The notes: generated by a model from the sequence alone, not told the origin. 34,935 nt of DNA from Gammaproteobacteria bacterium (GCA_019747795.1 JAIEQK010000214.1:1-34935); one strand, 5' to 3'; counted from the stretch's first letter, positions 1-8,999 are shown. Program-made: numbers and translations.

Positions 1-7
1 GAGCGCT

Positions 8-1270
8 TCACCCGGCCGCGGCGCGCGGCGCGCGGCGGCGCAGGCGATGCGCGGTGGCGGCAGCGACGATGGCCAGCACGCCGCAGCCCGCGGCGATGGC
101 GAACGGCAGGGTGTAGGCGCCGGTGACATCGTGCAGGTAGCCGCTCAGCCAGGGCCCGAAGGCGCTGCCGGCCGAGCTGCCGAACAGCCCGACGCCGAGA
201 ATCGCGCCGAAATGCCGGCCCTGGAAACGGTCGGCGACCATCGCCGGCACGATGGCGGCGGTGACCGCGTAGCCGATGCCGAGCAGCACCGCGAAGCCGT
301 AGGCGCCGAAGGTGCTGGGCGCGGCGCCCACCGCGAGCAAGGCCAGCACCGCGCAGATCAGGATGGCGACGCCGCCGATGTAGACGTACTCGCGTTCCAC
401 CCGGTCCGACAGCCAGCCGCCGCCGGTCTTGCCGAAGATGCTCGCCACCCCGACCACGCCCACCACCGAGGCCGCGAGCATGGCGGAGAGTCCGTGGTCG
501 ACCAGGAACGCCACCTGGTGCACGTGCAAGGTCTGCGAGCACAGGCTGCCGCAGAAGAAAGTGCCGACCATCAGCCAGAAGGGCAAGGTGCGGGTCGCCT
601 CACCGAGCGTCACCGCGGGCGTGTCGTCGGGCTTGGCATCGCGCGCCGCGGGCCGCGCCGCGGGCGGCGTCTCGCGCAGCAGGAACAGCGCCGCGGGCAG
701 CACCAGCGCGGTGGAGATCACGCCCAGCACGCGAAACGCGTCGCGCCAGCCGTAGGTCTCGATCAGATGCTCGCTCAAGGGCACCACCACCAGGATGCCG
801 ACGCCGACGCCGGAGCTGACGATGCCGATGGCGAGTCCGAGGTTCTTCTTGAAGCGCCGCTGCACCTGCACCACGGCCGGGATCCAGCCGCACAGGGCCA
901 CCGCCACCGCGGTCAGCCCGCCGAAGCACACGTACAGGTGCCAGGGCGCGCTGATGTAGCTGTCGAGATAGAGCGCGCCGCCGAGCAGCACGCTGCCGAC
1001 CGCGACGATGAGCGGCGGCCGCACCCGGTCGCACAGCATGCCAAGCAGCGGATTGGCGCTGCCCTGCACGATGGCGAACAGCGAGAACGCGCCGCCGAGG
1101 CTCGAGCGGCTCCAGCCGAAGTCCTTGAGCAGCGCGACCAGGAACACGCTGTAGGCGTACCAGATGCCATAGGCGAGCGCGAGCGTGACCGCGATAAGCC
1201 CCAGGCTCAGCGCCTGGCGGGCCGGCGTGGCGCGAGCATCCGTGGGCGCGGCTGCGCCGGTATCCGTCAT
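8..1270 (-). CDS. MFS transporter, oxalate/formate antiporter-like
   Basis: A 420-residue major facilitator superfamily carrier of the inner membrane. About twelve hydrophobic segments can be read, starting with SLGLIAVTLALAYGIWYAYS near residue 22. The loop after TM2 carries the MFS signature-like GMLCDRVRPP (about residues 77-86), and GGGWLSDRVERE repeats it in the second half. A polar loop rich in Ala, Pro and Asp (about 200-222) separates the two six-helix halves. Family resemblance is to monocarboxylate and oxalate/formate-type MFS proteins; the substrate cannot be read. It is the last gene of a minus-strand operon, 60 nt behind an LLM oxidoreductase, so the cargo may be a substrate or product of those enzymes. 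The ATG at 1270 has only a weak ribosome site. The stop lies 7 nt from the window edge, so a further downstream gene may be cut off. Confidence 0.88.
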   Translation of the reverse strand: MTDTGAAAPTDARATPARQALSLGLIAVTLALAYGIWYAYSVFLVALLKDFGWSRSSLGGAFSLFAIVQGSANPLLGMLCDRVRPPLIVAVGSVLLGGALYLDSYISAPWHLYVCFGGLTAVAVALCGWIPAVVQVQRRFKKNLGLAIGIVSSGVGVGILVVVPLSEHLIETYGWRDAFRVLGVISTALVLPAALFLLRETPPAARPAARDAKPDDTPAVTLGEATRTLPFWLMVGTFFCGSLCSQTLHVHQVAFLVDHGLSAMLAASVVGVVGVASIFGKTGGGWLSDRVEREYVYIGGVAILICAVLALLAVGAAPSTFGAYGFAVLLGIGYAVTAAIVPAMVADRFQGRHFGAILGVGLFGSSAGSAFGPWLSGYLHDVTGAYTLPFAIAAGCGVLAIVAAATAHRLRRRAPRAAAG

Positions 1271-1330
1271 GGCATGGGCTTCTCGAAGCGACGAGGAAAG
1301 CCGCGGCGCGCGAGGCGCCGCGGCGAAGGC

Positions 1331-2209
1331 TCAGACGCGGCCGATCACCTCGTCACCGATGCGCTTCACGTAGTCCAGCACCTCCTGGCGGGTGGCGTCG
1401 AGTTCGAACAGCACCTTGGGCGACTTGGTCGGGAACAGCAGGATAAGACGCTCGACGCCGAGATCGGCGTAGCGCTTGGCCAGATCGAGATTCATGTTGC
1501 CGAAGGGCGTGACGCTGATCTCGAGCTTGCCGAGATTCGCCGGTCGCGTGTACTTGGCGCCCGCGGCGGCGAGACCGGCAAGGCAGCCCTTGGTCGCGTC
1601 GAGATCGAGGCCGAAGCCGTACCAGCCCTGGCCATGGGTCACCGAGCGGCGGAACGCCGCCGGCGTGTGGCCGCCGAACACCGCCGGCGGGCCGCCGGGC
1701 CGCACCGGGCGCGGATAGGCCTGCACCTTGCTGAAATTGACGAACTGCCCGCTGTAGGACGGGTGCTCGTCGTTCCAGATGGCGCGCATCGCCTCGAGAT
1801 ACTCGATGGTGCGCGGCCCCTTGTCCTCGAAGGGAATGCCGAGTGCGTCGAACTCGGGCTTGAGATAGCCGATGCCGACGCCGAACAAGAGGCGTCCACC
1901 GCAGATCACGTCCAGGCTCGCCATCTCCTTGGCCAGCACCAGCGGATTGCGCTGCGGCAGGATGATGATGCCGGTGCCCATCTGCACCTTCTTCGTATGC
2001 GCCGCGAGATGCGCGAACACGATGTTGGGATCGAGCATGGGTTCGCGCGGCGGCAGTGGCGACGGCGGCTCCTGGGGATCCGGCAGCACCACGTGCTCAC
2101 CCGCCCAGATGGATTCGAAGCCCGCCGCTTCCGCGGTCTGCGCGGCTTCGACCGCCGCTTCAGGATCGGCCAGCGGCCCCATGTTGACGCCAAAGATGCC
2201 GAACTTCAT
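1331..2209 (-). CDS. LLM class (F420- or flavin-dependent) oxidoreductase, TIGR03619-like
   Basis: A 292-residue luciferase-like monooxygenase-fold protein. It opens with MKFGIFGVNMG, the first beta strand of the TIM barrel, and continues with AEAAGFESIWAGEHVVLP and HTKKVQMGTGIIILPQRNP, both typical of the family. GGRLLFGVGIGYLKPEFDALG (about 104-124) forms the cofactor-phosphate region. Length and motif order fit the TIGR03619 subgroup, whose members are often annotated as F420-dependent. F420 is uncommon in Proteobacteria, so FMN or another flavin is equally possible and the cofactor stays open. It is the middle gene of a three-gene minus-strand operon, 54 nt behind another LLM enzyme and 60 nt ahead of an MFS carrier. 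The minus-strand sequence TCACCGGAGGCTTCC places a GGAGG just before the ATG at 2209, which supports this start. Confidence 0.9.
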   Translation of the reverse strand: MKFGIFGVNMGPLADPEAAVEAAQTAEAAGFESIWAGEHVVLPDPQEPPSPLPPREPMLDPNIVFAHLAAHTKKVQMGTGIIILPQRNPLVLAKEMASLDVICGGRLLFGVGIGYLKPEFDALGIPFEDKGPRTIEYLEAMRAIWNDEHPSYSGQFVNFSKVQAYPRPVRPGGPPAVFGGHTPAAFRRSVTHGQGWYGFGLDLDATKGCLAGLAAAGAKYTRPANLGKLEISVTPFGNMNLDLAKRYADLGVERLILLFPTKSPKVLFELDATRQEVLDYVKRIGDEVIGRV

Positions 2210-2263
2210 GGAAGCCTCCGGTGAGGGTTGATAGAGGGCCGCGAGTGTAGCGCGCGGCCGCGC

Positions 2264-3226
2264 TCAGCGCCTCAGGCGCGCCACGACCTCGGCCAGGCGC
2301 TCGAGGCTGGCCTCGTTCCACGGGTAGGGAATGACCGATACGTGCTCCGCGCCATGTTCGGCGTACTCGGCGAAGCGATCGGCGATCTGATCGAACGAGC
2401 CCGCGAAGGGCACGGCGGTGGGAATGAGCCCGTAGGGACCGTCGCTGAAATTGACCGACACCGTCGCGCCACGCTCGAGCGTAGCCGGGTCGCGCCCGTG
2501 TTTCTCGCAGGCGCGTTCGATGGGCGCCCAGGCGCCGAGGAAGGTGGACAGCGCGCAGTCGCCGAAGGCAATCATGCAGTTCCACATGTCGGCGTGCTGG
2601 GCCGTCAGGCGCGACATGCGCGGCAGGCCGCGCAGGGTGCCGATCATGACCGGCGGCATGGGCCCGCTCGAACGCAGCAGCAGTTCGGCGTCTTCCACGC
2701 GATGGAACTCGCCGACATAGGAAAAGCGCTCGCCGCGCAGCAAGGGCAGCAGAATGTGCAGCGCGTCCTCGAAGCGACCGACGTGGCGTTCGAAGTCGAA
2801 GCCGTAGGCGCGATGCTCGGAGGTGAAGTCGCCGGCGCCGAGGCCCAGGATCAATCGCCCAGGGGCGAGATCCTTGACGTTGTCGACCGTGCGCGCGAGC
2901 AGCGCCGGGTTGCGGAAGGTGGTGTTGGTGACCAGCGTGCCGAGCGTGATGCGCGAGGTCATGAGCGCGAGCGCGGTCATCATGCTCCAGCACTCCCACT
3001 GCCCGCCCTTCACCCCGGCCCACTCGGCAGGCAGTTCGATGCCGACCGCGCGGAAGTCGGCGTAGGCCTCCCAGTACAGGTGGTCGGTCAGCCACAGGCT
3101 GTCCAGACCGACCGCTTCCGCGTGCTGGGCGAAGGCGATGGCTTCGCGCATGGTCGGCGTGCGGCCGTCCAGCGAACCCGTCCAGATGGGCATCAGCACC
3201 CCGAGCTTCATGTCCGCCGGTCGCAT
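2264..3226 (-). CDS. LLM class flavin-dependent oxidoreductase
   Basis: A 320-residue luciferase-like monooxygenase-family protein, first gene of the minus-strand operon. Motifs: MKLGVLMPIWTG at the first strand, AEAVGLDSLWLTDHLYW, SRITLGTLVTNTTFRNPALL and LILGLGAGDFTSEHRAYGFDF in the usual order. It differs strongly from its downstream neighbour, so this is a pair of distinct subfamilies, not a recent tandem duplication. The chosen ATG at 3226 has a GGAGG seven bases upstream; a second Met five codons in (MKLGVL) is the alternative start. Substrate unknown. Two LLM enzymes with an MFS carrier suggest oxidative handling of an imported small organic compound, as inference only. Confidence 0.9.
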   Translation of the reverse strand: MRPADMKLGVLMPIWTGSLDGRTPTMREAIAFAQHAEAVGLDSLWLTDHLYWEAYADFRAVGIELPAEWAGVKGGQWECWSMMTALALMTSRITLGTLVTNTTFRNPALLARTVDNVKDLAPGRLILGLGAGDFTSEHRAYGFDFERHVGRFEDALHILLPLLRGERFSYVGEFHRVEDAELLLRSSGPMPPVMIGTLRGLPRMSRLTAQHADMWNCMIAFGDCALSTFLGAWAPIERACEKHGRDPATLERGATVSVNFSDGPYGLIPTAVPFAGSFDQIADRFAEYAEHGAEHVSVIPYPWNEASLERLAEVVARLRR

Positions 3227-3354
3227 GGGCTGTCCTCCACGATTGCCGGCATGGTACTGCGCGCGCCACCGGCCGCGCCCCTCCCCTTATCGGAGGTAGG
3301 CCCGGGTCGGGCCAGGGGCTACCATCGCCGCCTCATTGCCGGGGAGACATCGAG
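3227..3354. promoter_or_regulatory. Divergent promoter region
   Basis: This 128-nt gap separates divergent genes and must hold promoters for both. Each strand has a TACCAT hexamer that could serve as a -10 element: 3320-3325 on plus and 3251-3256 read on minus. No convincing -35 box accompanies either. A GGGGAG at 3341-3346 is the ribosome site of the plus-strand ligase, and the complement of CCTCC at 3234-3238 is that of the minus-strand oxidoreductase. Confidence 0.3.
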
Positions 3355-4974
3355 ATGGACTGGTACCGCAAGCGCACGCTGAGCGACGTGATGGACGAGG
3401 CGGCGGCGCGCTGGGGGGCGCGCGAGGCGCTGGTGTTCGGTGAGCAGCGCTGGACCTACGCCCAGTTGAACGAAGAGGTCAACCGCGCGGCCAAGGCGCT
3501 GATCGCCCTCGGCGTGCAGAACGGCGAACACGTCGCGCTGTGGATGACCAATCGTCCCGAGTGGTTGTTCCTCATGTTCGGCGTGGCGCGGGTCGGCGGC
3601 TGCCTGGTGCCGCTGAACACCCGCTACCGCACCGACGACGTGGCCTACGCCGTGCGCCAGTCGCGCAGCCGCACGTTGATCAGCCTCGACCGCTCCGGGC
3701 CCATCGACTACCAGGGCATGCTGGCCGAAACCATGCCGAGCATCGAGCGCCACAGCGACGGACGTCTGCTGGTGGACGGCTATCCCGATCTCGAGCGCCT
3801 GGTGATCCTGGGCGAGCGCAGCCTCGCCCACGCGCAGGACTGGCAGCAGTTCATGGCCGGCGGCGCGCGCATCAGCGACGCCGAGCTCGCTGCGCGCAAG
3901 ACCGCGGTCGATCCTGACGGGCGCATGGTCATCTGCTACACCTCCGGCACCACCGGCAGCCCCAAGGGCGTGGTGCATTCCCATCGTCCGATCCGCAACA
4001 CCCACGAACGCGCGCAGATGCTCGGCATGACCATGCACGACGTGCACATGAACTACCTGCCGCTGTTCCACCTGTACGCCTACGCCGAGATCACGCTGGC
4101 CGCCGCGCTGGTCGGCGCGAAGCAGGTCATGATGGACGTGTTCGACGCGGAACGCGTGCTCGACCTGGCCGAGCAGGAGAAGGCCACCGTGCTGCATGGC
4201 TTCGAGGCGCACTGGTTGGATCTGCTGAACGCGCAGGCGCGCAAGCCGCGCGACATCCGCATGCGCATCGGCACCCTGCCTTCGGGCGTCGAGAGCACGG
4301 TACCGATAGCCGAGAAAGTGCAGGACGTGTTCGGCCCGACGGTCAGCGGCTTCGGCATGAGCGAGATCTGGGCGTACGTGTCCTGCGACAACCCCTCCTC
4401 GACCCGCGAGCAGCGCGTGCACGCCTCGGGCTATCCCATGAACGACTACGAGTTCCGCGTCATCGACGTCGAGACCGGCGCCGACCAGCCGGACAACGTG
4501 CCAGGCGAACTGCTGGTGCGCGGCTACACCGTGATGGACTGCTACTGGGACAAGCCCGAGGCCACCGCGGACGCCAAGGACAAGGACGGCTGGCTGCACA
4601 CGGGTGACATGGGCATGCGCCGTCCCGACGGCTGGATGGTGTTCATGGGCCGCTACAAGGACATGCTCAAGGTCGGCGGCGAGAACGTCTCCCCGGCCGA
4701 GGTCGAGGCCTACCTGCGCAACATGGCGGAGGTGCGGGACGCCGCGGTCGTCGCTTACCCCGACGCGCGCCTGGCCGAGGTGCCGGTGGCCTTCGTCATC
4801 AAGGAGCCCGGGCACGACATCGAAGCGCAGGCCCTCATCGACCGCATGCACGGCCGCATCGCGAGTTTCAAGATCCCGCGCCATGTGATCTTCGTCGAGG
4901 GCTACCCGATGACCTCGAGCGGCAAGATTCGCAAGGTGGAGTTGCGGGCGGAGGCGCGGCGGATCCTGGGGTGA
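3355..4974 (+). CDS. Acyl-CoA synthetase (AMP-binding, ANL superfamily)
   Basis: A 539-residue adenylate-forming ligase that activates a carboxylic acid as acyl-AMP and then transfers it to CoA. The ATP-binding P-loop YTSGTTGSPKG is at about 195-205. GFGMSEIWAYVS gives the A5-type adenine region. HTGDMGMRRPDGWMVFMGR, then KVGGENVSPAEVEAYL, contains the hinge and C-terminal domain entry. The catalytic Lys of the C-terminal SSGKIRK motif is residue 524. Length is normal for medium/long-chain or aromatic-acid CoA ligases. The ATG at 3355 follows a GGAG eight bases upstream. Its neighbours suggest catabolic use; acyl specificity cannot be told. It stands alone on the plus strand, divergent from the LLM operon. 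Confidence 0.93.
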   Translation: MDWYRKRTLSDVMDEAAARWGAREALVFGEQRWTYAQLNEEVNRAAKALIALGVQNGEHVALWMTNRPEWLFLMFGVARVGGCLVPLNTRYRTDDVAYAVRQSRSRTLISLDRSGPIDYQGMLAETMPSIERHSDGRLLVDGYPDLERLVILGERSLAHAQDWQQFMAGGARISDAELAARKTAVDPDGRMVICYTSGTTGSPKGVVHSHRPIRNTHERAQMLGMTMHDVHMNYLPLFHLYAYAEITLAAALVGAKQVMMDVFDAERVLDLAEQEKATVLHGFEAHWLDLLNAQARKPRDIRMRIGTLPSGVESTVPIAEKVQDVFGPTVSGFGMSEIWAYVSCDNPSSTREQRVHASGYPMNDYEFRVIDVETGADQPDNVPGELLVRGYTVMDCYWDKPEATADAKDKDGWLHTGDMGMRRPDGWMVFMGRYKDMLKVGGENVSPAEVEAYLRNMAEVRDAAVVAYPDARLAEVPVAFVIKEPGHDIEAQALIDRMHGRIASFKIPRHVIFVEGYPMTSSGKIRKVELRAEARRILG

Positions 4975-5030
4975 CGGGCGCGCCTGCGTCATTGTTCACA
5001 GTCAGAGGACGACGCGCGGCTGGATTAATC

Positions 5031-5046
5031 GGGGGGGGGCTACGAT
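5031..5046 (+). promoter_or_regulatory. Poly-G tract and -10-like TACGAT before the repeat-protein gene
   Basis: Nine consecutive G residues (5031-5039) are followed by C and TACGAT (5041-5046). Six bases later comes the ATG at 5053. TACGAT at this distance fits a -10 element of a leaderless transcript, which would place the G tract in the -35/-10 spacer. No good -35 hexamer is visible about 17 nt upstream of TACGAT. Alternatively the G-rich run simply lies in an ordinary leader. Confidence 0.35.
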
Positions 5047-5052
5047 CCTGGG

Positions 5053-7629
5053 ATGGACCGCGGCCAGGCCAGCAAGGACCGTTTCGCGCGCCGCGTGGCT
5101 GCCTGCGTTGCACTGGGCTGCCTGGTCGCCAGCTTCACCGCCCAGGCCTTGCCGGCGCTGTCCGGCGCGTTCCTGTCCGCCGGGCTGAGCGAGGCGCTGA
5201 ACCGCCTTGGCGCGGTGGTCGACGAGACCGACCCGTCGAGTGGCTCGGGCGGTTTAGGACTCGGTCTGATCTCCGTAGATCCGCAGTTCGCGCTGCCCGC
5301 GACCTGGTCCATCACCCTTGCCGGTACGAGCGCGGGCATCGACGCCCCGCCCGTGCTGCTCTCCAACGACTCGGCGCCCACCCCCGCCATCCAGATAGTG
5401 ACGACCACCGCGGGCGGTGAGCCGACACGCCTCGTGCTCGGCTGGAAGGCCGAGACCACGGACGCCGCACCGCTCATCCGCCTCGACATCGGCAGCGGCG
5501 ACGACACCCAGGCGCTCGCGGTCGGCGACTATGCCGGCGCCGCGGCCGACGGCACGCCCGGCACACCACTGCTCGACGTGCAGTACGCGGTCGATGCCTG
5601 CCGCGCCGCCGACCGCGGCTTCACCATCGAGCGACTCGCCTTTCAAGGGACCGCGCTGGTGGAACTCGACCTGCGCTTTCACTGCGGCGACTGGCTGCAC
5701 GGCGTCGTCCACTACCGTGACATCGGCCGCCTGAACGCCGACGCGGTGATCGTCAACGGCACCGTGTGGGAAGACCAGGGCATGGACGGCCTGCGGGAAG
5801 ACGGCGGCACGGGGCCCGATCTGCCCCTCGGCGGCGTCACCGTCGAACTCGTCAAGGACGATCGCACGGTGTCGCGCACCCGCACCGGCGACGACGGACG
5901 CTTTCGCTTCTATACCGATCTCGCCAGCTACCAGGTGCGCGTGCTCGCGCCGCGCGACATGAGCTTCACCGCACGCGCCGGCGGTGCGGATCCGGCGCTG
6001 GACAGCGACGTGGACCCTCAGACGGGCACGAGCGAACTGCTCGTCCCGCCGGCGCCGAACAATGTCTTCGGTGGCGGGGGCCTGGCGCAGGTCCCGCCAC
6101 TCACCATCGGCCTCGGCTACGCCGGCGGCCATCCGCAACTGCCGCTCGCGAGCACGCGCTTCAGCCGGCTGATGCCCGGCGAGCGCGTGACCTACGAGGT
6201 GAGCGAAGCGGGCAGCACGCGTTTCGCCACCGACACGGTCCAGCCCGGCAGCGTGGTCCTGAACGGCAGCGTCGCGCGCGTGGTGGAGGACAGCGACGGC
6301 AACACGATCTCGCTCTCCAACGACGCGCGCGGCCTGCGCCTGCACAAGGCGCGCGTCACGCTCTCGAACGGGCGCAGCTACGACTATCGCTTCGCGCCGC
6401 CGCTGGTGCTGTTGCCGGGACAGGTGACCCTGGCACCGCACGCCAGCAACGGTCGCGTCACGGTGAGCCGCGCCGGCGCCGCGCCCGTGACGCTGCAGTA
6501 CGACTTCGACGCGCGCTTCAGCGCGGGCCACGGCGGCTTGGGCGCCAGCCTGAGTCCGATGACCACGCCGCTTGGGCCGGGCCTCGGCCTGTTCAGCGAG
6601 TTCTCGCTCGGCTTCAGCGGCGCGCGTGGCGCCACGCCGCTCGCCGCGCGCGTGGACGCCATCGACATCTGGAGTCTCGATGTCGGACTGCGCGATTCAC
6701 AAGTGAACGGTTCCGGCGCGTCCCGCCACCACACCGCCACGGCAGTCCGCGCCAACGTCGCTGACAGCAGCGACGGCAACCGCACCAGCGACGTGCTGGC
6801 CGTCCATGCGCAGTCGAGCGCCTTTGGCTGGTGGCACATGCGCGGCCTCGCGGCGCCACAGTGGCAGCCGCTGGGCGACGGCGCCGAGGGCCTGCGCGTG
6901 GCCTACGGAGATATCGACGGCGATGGTCGCCCCGACACGCTCACCCACGATACGCAAAGCGGACTGGTCAGCCGCGTCGCAGCCGATGGCCTGCGAGAGC
7001 CCCTCGCCTTCGCGCCGCCGGGCAGTCGCCTGCTCGGCAGCGTCAACAGCAATCGCGACGGTCGGGCTCGCCTCCTGTGGCGGGACGACGCCACCGCTAT
7101 CCTCACGCTGTGGCGACTCTCGGACGGGCACCGCGTGACCCAGATGCCGATCGCGAGCGCGCCGGCGTCAACCTGGACCCTCCAGGGCAGCGGCGATTTC
7201 GATGGCAACGGCAGTGACGATCTCGTCTGGCTCGATGCCGACGGCGGACGTTACGTGTTGTGGCTGATGGACGATGGCACACGCGCAAGCGTGTCGGTGA
7301 AGCGCATGCCCGCAACCTGGCGCCTGGCGGCGATCGACGATTTCGACGGCGATGGTCACGCCGACCTGTTCTGGCACGAACCGAGCACCCGCGCGACGCG
7401 GCTCTGGCTGATGGACGGCACGCGGGTGCTCGCCGATCACGTTACGCGCAAGGCGACCTTCAGGACCGAAGTGGTGGACAGCGGCGATTACGACGGCGAC
7501 GGCGCGGCCGACCTGCTGTGGCGCCACGTCGCCAACGGCAACCACGAAGTATGGCTGATGCGCGGCGCGCAGGTGCGCGGGGCGGCGGCGGTCGGCAGAC
7601 TACCCGACGGCTTCGTGCCGCAGCGTTAG
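5053..7629 (+). CDS. Secreted SdrD-like B-domain and FG-GAP/VCBS-repeat protein
   Basis: An 858-residue exported protein. Residues 1-33 form a signal peptide (basic MDRGQASKDRFARR, then a hydrophobic stretch ending near AQA-LP). Residues about 234-325 resemble an SdrD B-like (prealbumin-like, calcium-binding) domain: GTVWEDQGMDGLREDGG, LPLGGVTVELV, TRTGDDGRFRF and DPALDSDVDPQTG. The C-terminal third has FG-GAP/VCBS-type units with Asp-rich loops: GDIDGDG near 618, GDFDGNG near 714, DDFDGDG near 761 and GDYDGDG near 811. The last three are spaced about 50 residues and each is followed by a LW.MD/RG strand, as in calcium-dependent beta-propellers. A role in surface attachment or extracellular binding is inference. 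No sorting signal or transmembrane anchor is visible at the C-terminus, so it may be released or held by partners. No clear Shine-Dalgarno precedes the ATG. Confidence 0.82.
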   Translation: MDRGQASKDRFARRVAACVALGCLVASFTAQALPALSGAFLSAGLSEALNRLGAVVDETDPSSGSGGLGLGLISVDPQFALPATWSITLAGTSAGIDAPPVLLSNDSAPTPAIQIVTTTAGGEPTRLVLGWKAETTDAAPLIRLDIGSGDDTQALAVGDYAGAAADGTPGTPLLDVQYAVDACRAADRGFTIERLAFQGTALVELDLRFHCGDWLHGVVHYRDIGRLNADAVIVNGTVWEDQGMDGLREDGGTGPDLPLGGVTVELVKDDRTVSRTRTGDDGRFRFYTDLASYQVRVLAPRDMSFTARAGGADPALDSDVDPQTGTSELLVPPAPNNVFGGGGLAQVPPLTIGLGYAGGHPQLPLASTRFSRLMPGERVTYEVSEAGSTRFATDTVQPGSVVLNGSVARVVEDSDGNTISLSNDARGLRLHKARVTLSNGRSYDYRFAPPLVLLPGQVTLAPHASNGRVTVSRAGAAPVTLQYDFDARFSAGHGGLGASLSPMTTPLGPGLGLFSEFSLGFSGARGATPLAARVDAIDIWSLDVGLRDSQVNGSGASRHHTATAVRANVADSSDGNRTSDVLAVHAQSSAFGWWHMRGLAAPQWQPLGDGAEGLRVAYGDIDGDGRPDTLTHDTQSGLVSRVAADGLREPLAFAPPGSRLLGSVNSNRDGRARLLWRDDATAILTLWRLSDGHRVTQMPIASAPASTWTLQGSGDFDGNGSDDLVWLDADGGRYVLWLMDDGTRASVSVKRMPATWRLAAIDDFDGDGHADLFWHEPSTRATRLWLMDGTRVLADHVTRKATFRTEVVDSGDYDGDGAADLLWRHVANGNHEVWLMRGAQVRGAAAVGRLPDGFVPQR

Positions 7630-7789
7630 GACAAGCTTTGGGCGGTCGCGCTGAGTACCGCGGCCGTCGTCCTGAATCCAGCGCACGCATGCATGGCATT
7701 CGTATCCGCGCGAACGCGAGCGGCAGGTAAATTTGAATCTACGTGAATGAGAACTGCCCCAAGTTGACGCTATAGGACGTAATGGCCCA

Positions 7790-8665
7790 ATGACCATCAA
7801 GTACTACCGGGTTGAAGGCCGGAGGTTCGCGGACCGCCTTCACGCGCTGATTTTCTTGACTCTGCTATTGGCTTTGGGCACGCCGTGCCGGGGATTGGAG
7901 CTTGACTCCGGCAATGGCGTGCGCGGGACCTGGGAAGGATGGTTCCTTGGTGCCAGTGTAGGCTATCGTGCCGGTCACTCTAGCTCGCGTTACTTGCAGG
8001 AAGACACTTCGGGCGCGGTGTTTGGGTTCGAACCATCTACTCAATCGTCCGCGTTGAGAATCGACGATGATCTACATGCGCCTTCTGGCTCCGGTGGGTT
8101 ACGTGGAGGCTACAACCGTTTAGTTGGGACCTATGGTTGGGGTGTTGTCACAGACTTCGACTACGTGAACGTCGATCAAGACAAAACACACGGCCCAGTG
8201 GTTGCAGCTTCGGCTGACACAGTTCCGCAGTTCCTCAGTGTTTCCGCGGAGCAGGAATGGTTCGGTTCGACAAGGGCGCAAATCGAACTGTTTCCAAGAG
8301 ACTGTTGGATGCTCTACCTCACTGGCGGCGTCGCTTATGGCGGAGTTCGGCGTGCCGTTTCTCAGACCATGTTTGTGAATATCGGTCCGAGAGAGGACCT
8401 GCAACGTAGCTTTTCTTCGCGGGAAGTTAAAGTTGGATGGGCGGCGGGAGCGGGCACGGAGTATCGCGTGGCGCGCAGTTTATCGGTGGGAGCCGAATAT
8501 CTCTACGTGGACTTAGGTGAAGACGAGTTGAGCGTCAGTGGAAGCCCAGGCACACCAAACAAGGGGTTTGGAGATCTCTTTCCACCGGCGACAGCAACCT
8601 TCAGTGACAGATTCAGTATCTTGAGGCTAACGGTTAACTTCCGATTTGGGGCTGGCGGTCGTTAA
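7790..8665 (+). CDS. Outer-membrane beta-barrel protein (porin/opacity-like)
   Basis: A 291-residue protein with a long N-terminal basic/hydrophobic export signal (hydrophobic core LHALIFLTLLLALG, about 18-31), then an eight-stranded-barrel pattern. Seen are WEGWFLGASVGYRAG at the first strand, LYLTGGVAYGGVRRAV in the middle, VGWAAGAGTEYRVA, SLSVGAEYLYVDLG, and a C-terminal strand ending LRLTVNFRF, with the aromatic last strand expected for BAM-assembled barrels. This matches the Omp25/RopB-like COG3637 family best known from alphaproteobacteria. Base and codon use are unlike the neighbours: TTG, CTA, TTA, AGA and GGT codons are common and GC is visibly lower, which suggests acquisition by transfer. 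The ATG at 7790 is the first good start but its ribosome site is poor (AGGA 12 nt away), so the start is uncertain. Confidence 0.75.
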   Translation: MTIKYYRVEGRRFADRLHALIFLTLLLALGTPCRGLELDSGNGVRGTWEGWFLGASVGYRAGHSSSRYLQEDTSGAVFGFEPSTQSSALRIDDDLHAPSGSGGLRGGYNRLVGTYGWGVVTDFDYVNVDQDKTHGPVVAASADTVPQFLSVSAEQEWFGSTRAQIELFPRDCWMLYLTGGVAYGGVRRAVSQTMFVNIGPREDLQRSFSSREVKVGWAAGAGTEYRVARSLSVGAEYLYVDLGEDELSVSGSPGTPNKGFGDLFPPATATFSDRFSILRLTVNFRFGAGGR

Positions 8666-8999
8666 GAAATCTCGGATGCCGCTCTCAGGCGCTACATTCG
8701 ACCGCGGTCACTATTACCCTCATTGCAAGGGCTCCCAGGAAGCGAACCGAAATCAACCCCACGCGCCACGCTTTGCCTGGTTTACCGCCACTAGCGACCT
8801 ACCCGATGGATAAGGCCTAACCCAAAAGCAAAACCTTGCACGGTGGATGGGTACCGCCTCCAGCATCCGTCCGCCCTAGACCGACACGCGCACATCCCCA
8901 TTTGGGTAGGCTGTGGGCTCCGGCCGCAAGTCGCGCCGCGATACCCCGCCGATTTCCGTATACTCCGAGCACACAGGCAACGTCCGGGGAGAAACCGTC
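8666..8999 (+). promoter_or_regulatory. Intergenic region with -10-like TATACT upstream of the deacylase
   Basis: This 334-nt gap has the same lower-GC character as the barrel gene in its first half and returns to high GC near 8870. I see no gene in it. TATACT at 8959-8964 is a good -10 hexamer for the deacylase and would give a leader of about 30 nt containing the ribosome site GGGGAGA (8987-8993). No -35 box stands out. Confidence 0.45.

Noticed and set aside
47-2224. Long plus-strand open frame opposite the MFS and LLM genes
   Set aside because: Same antisense artefact; it has no motifs and covers two well-supported genes and their gap.
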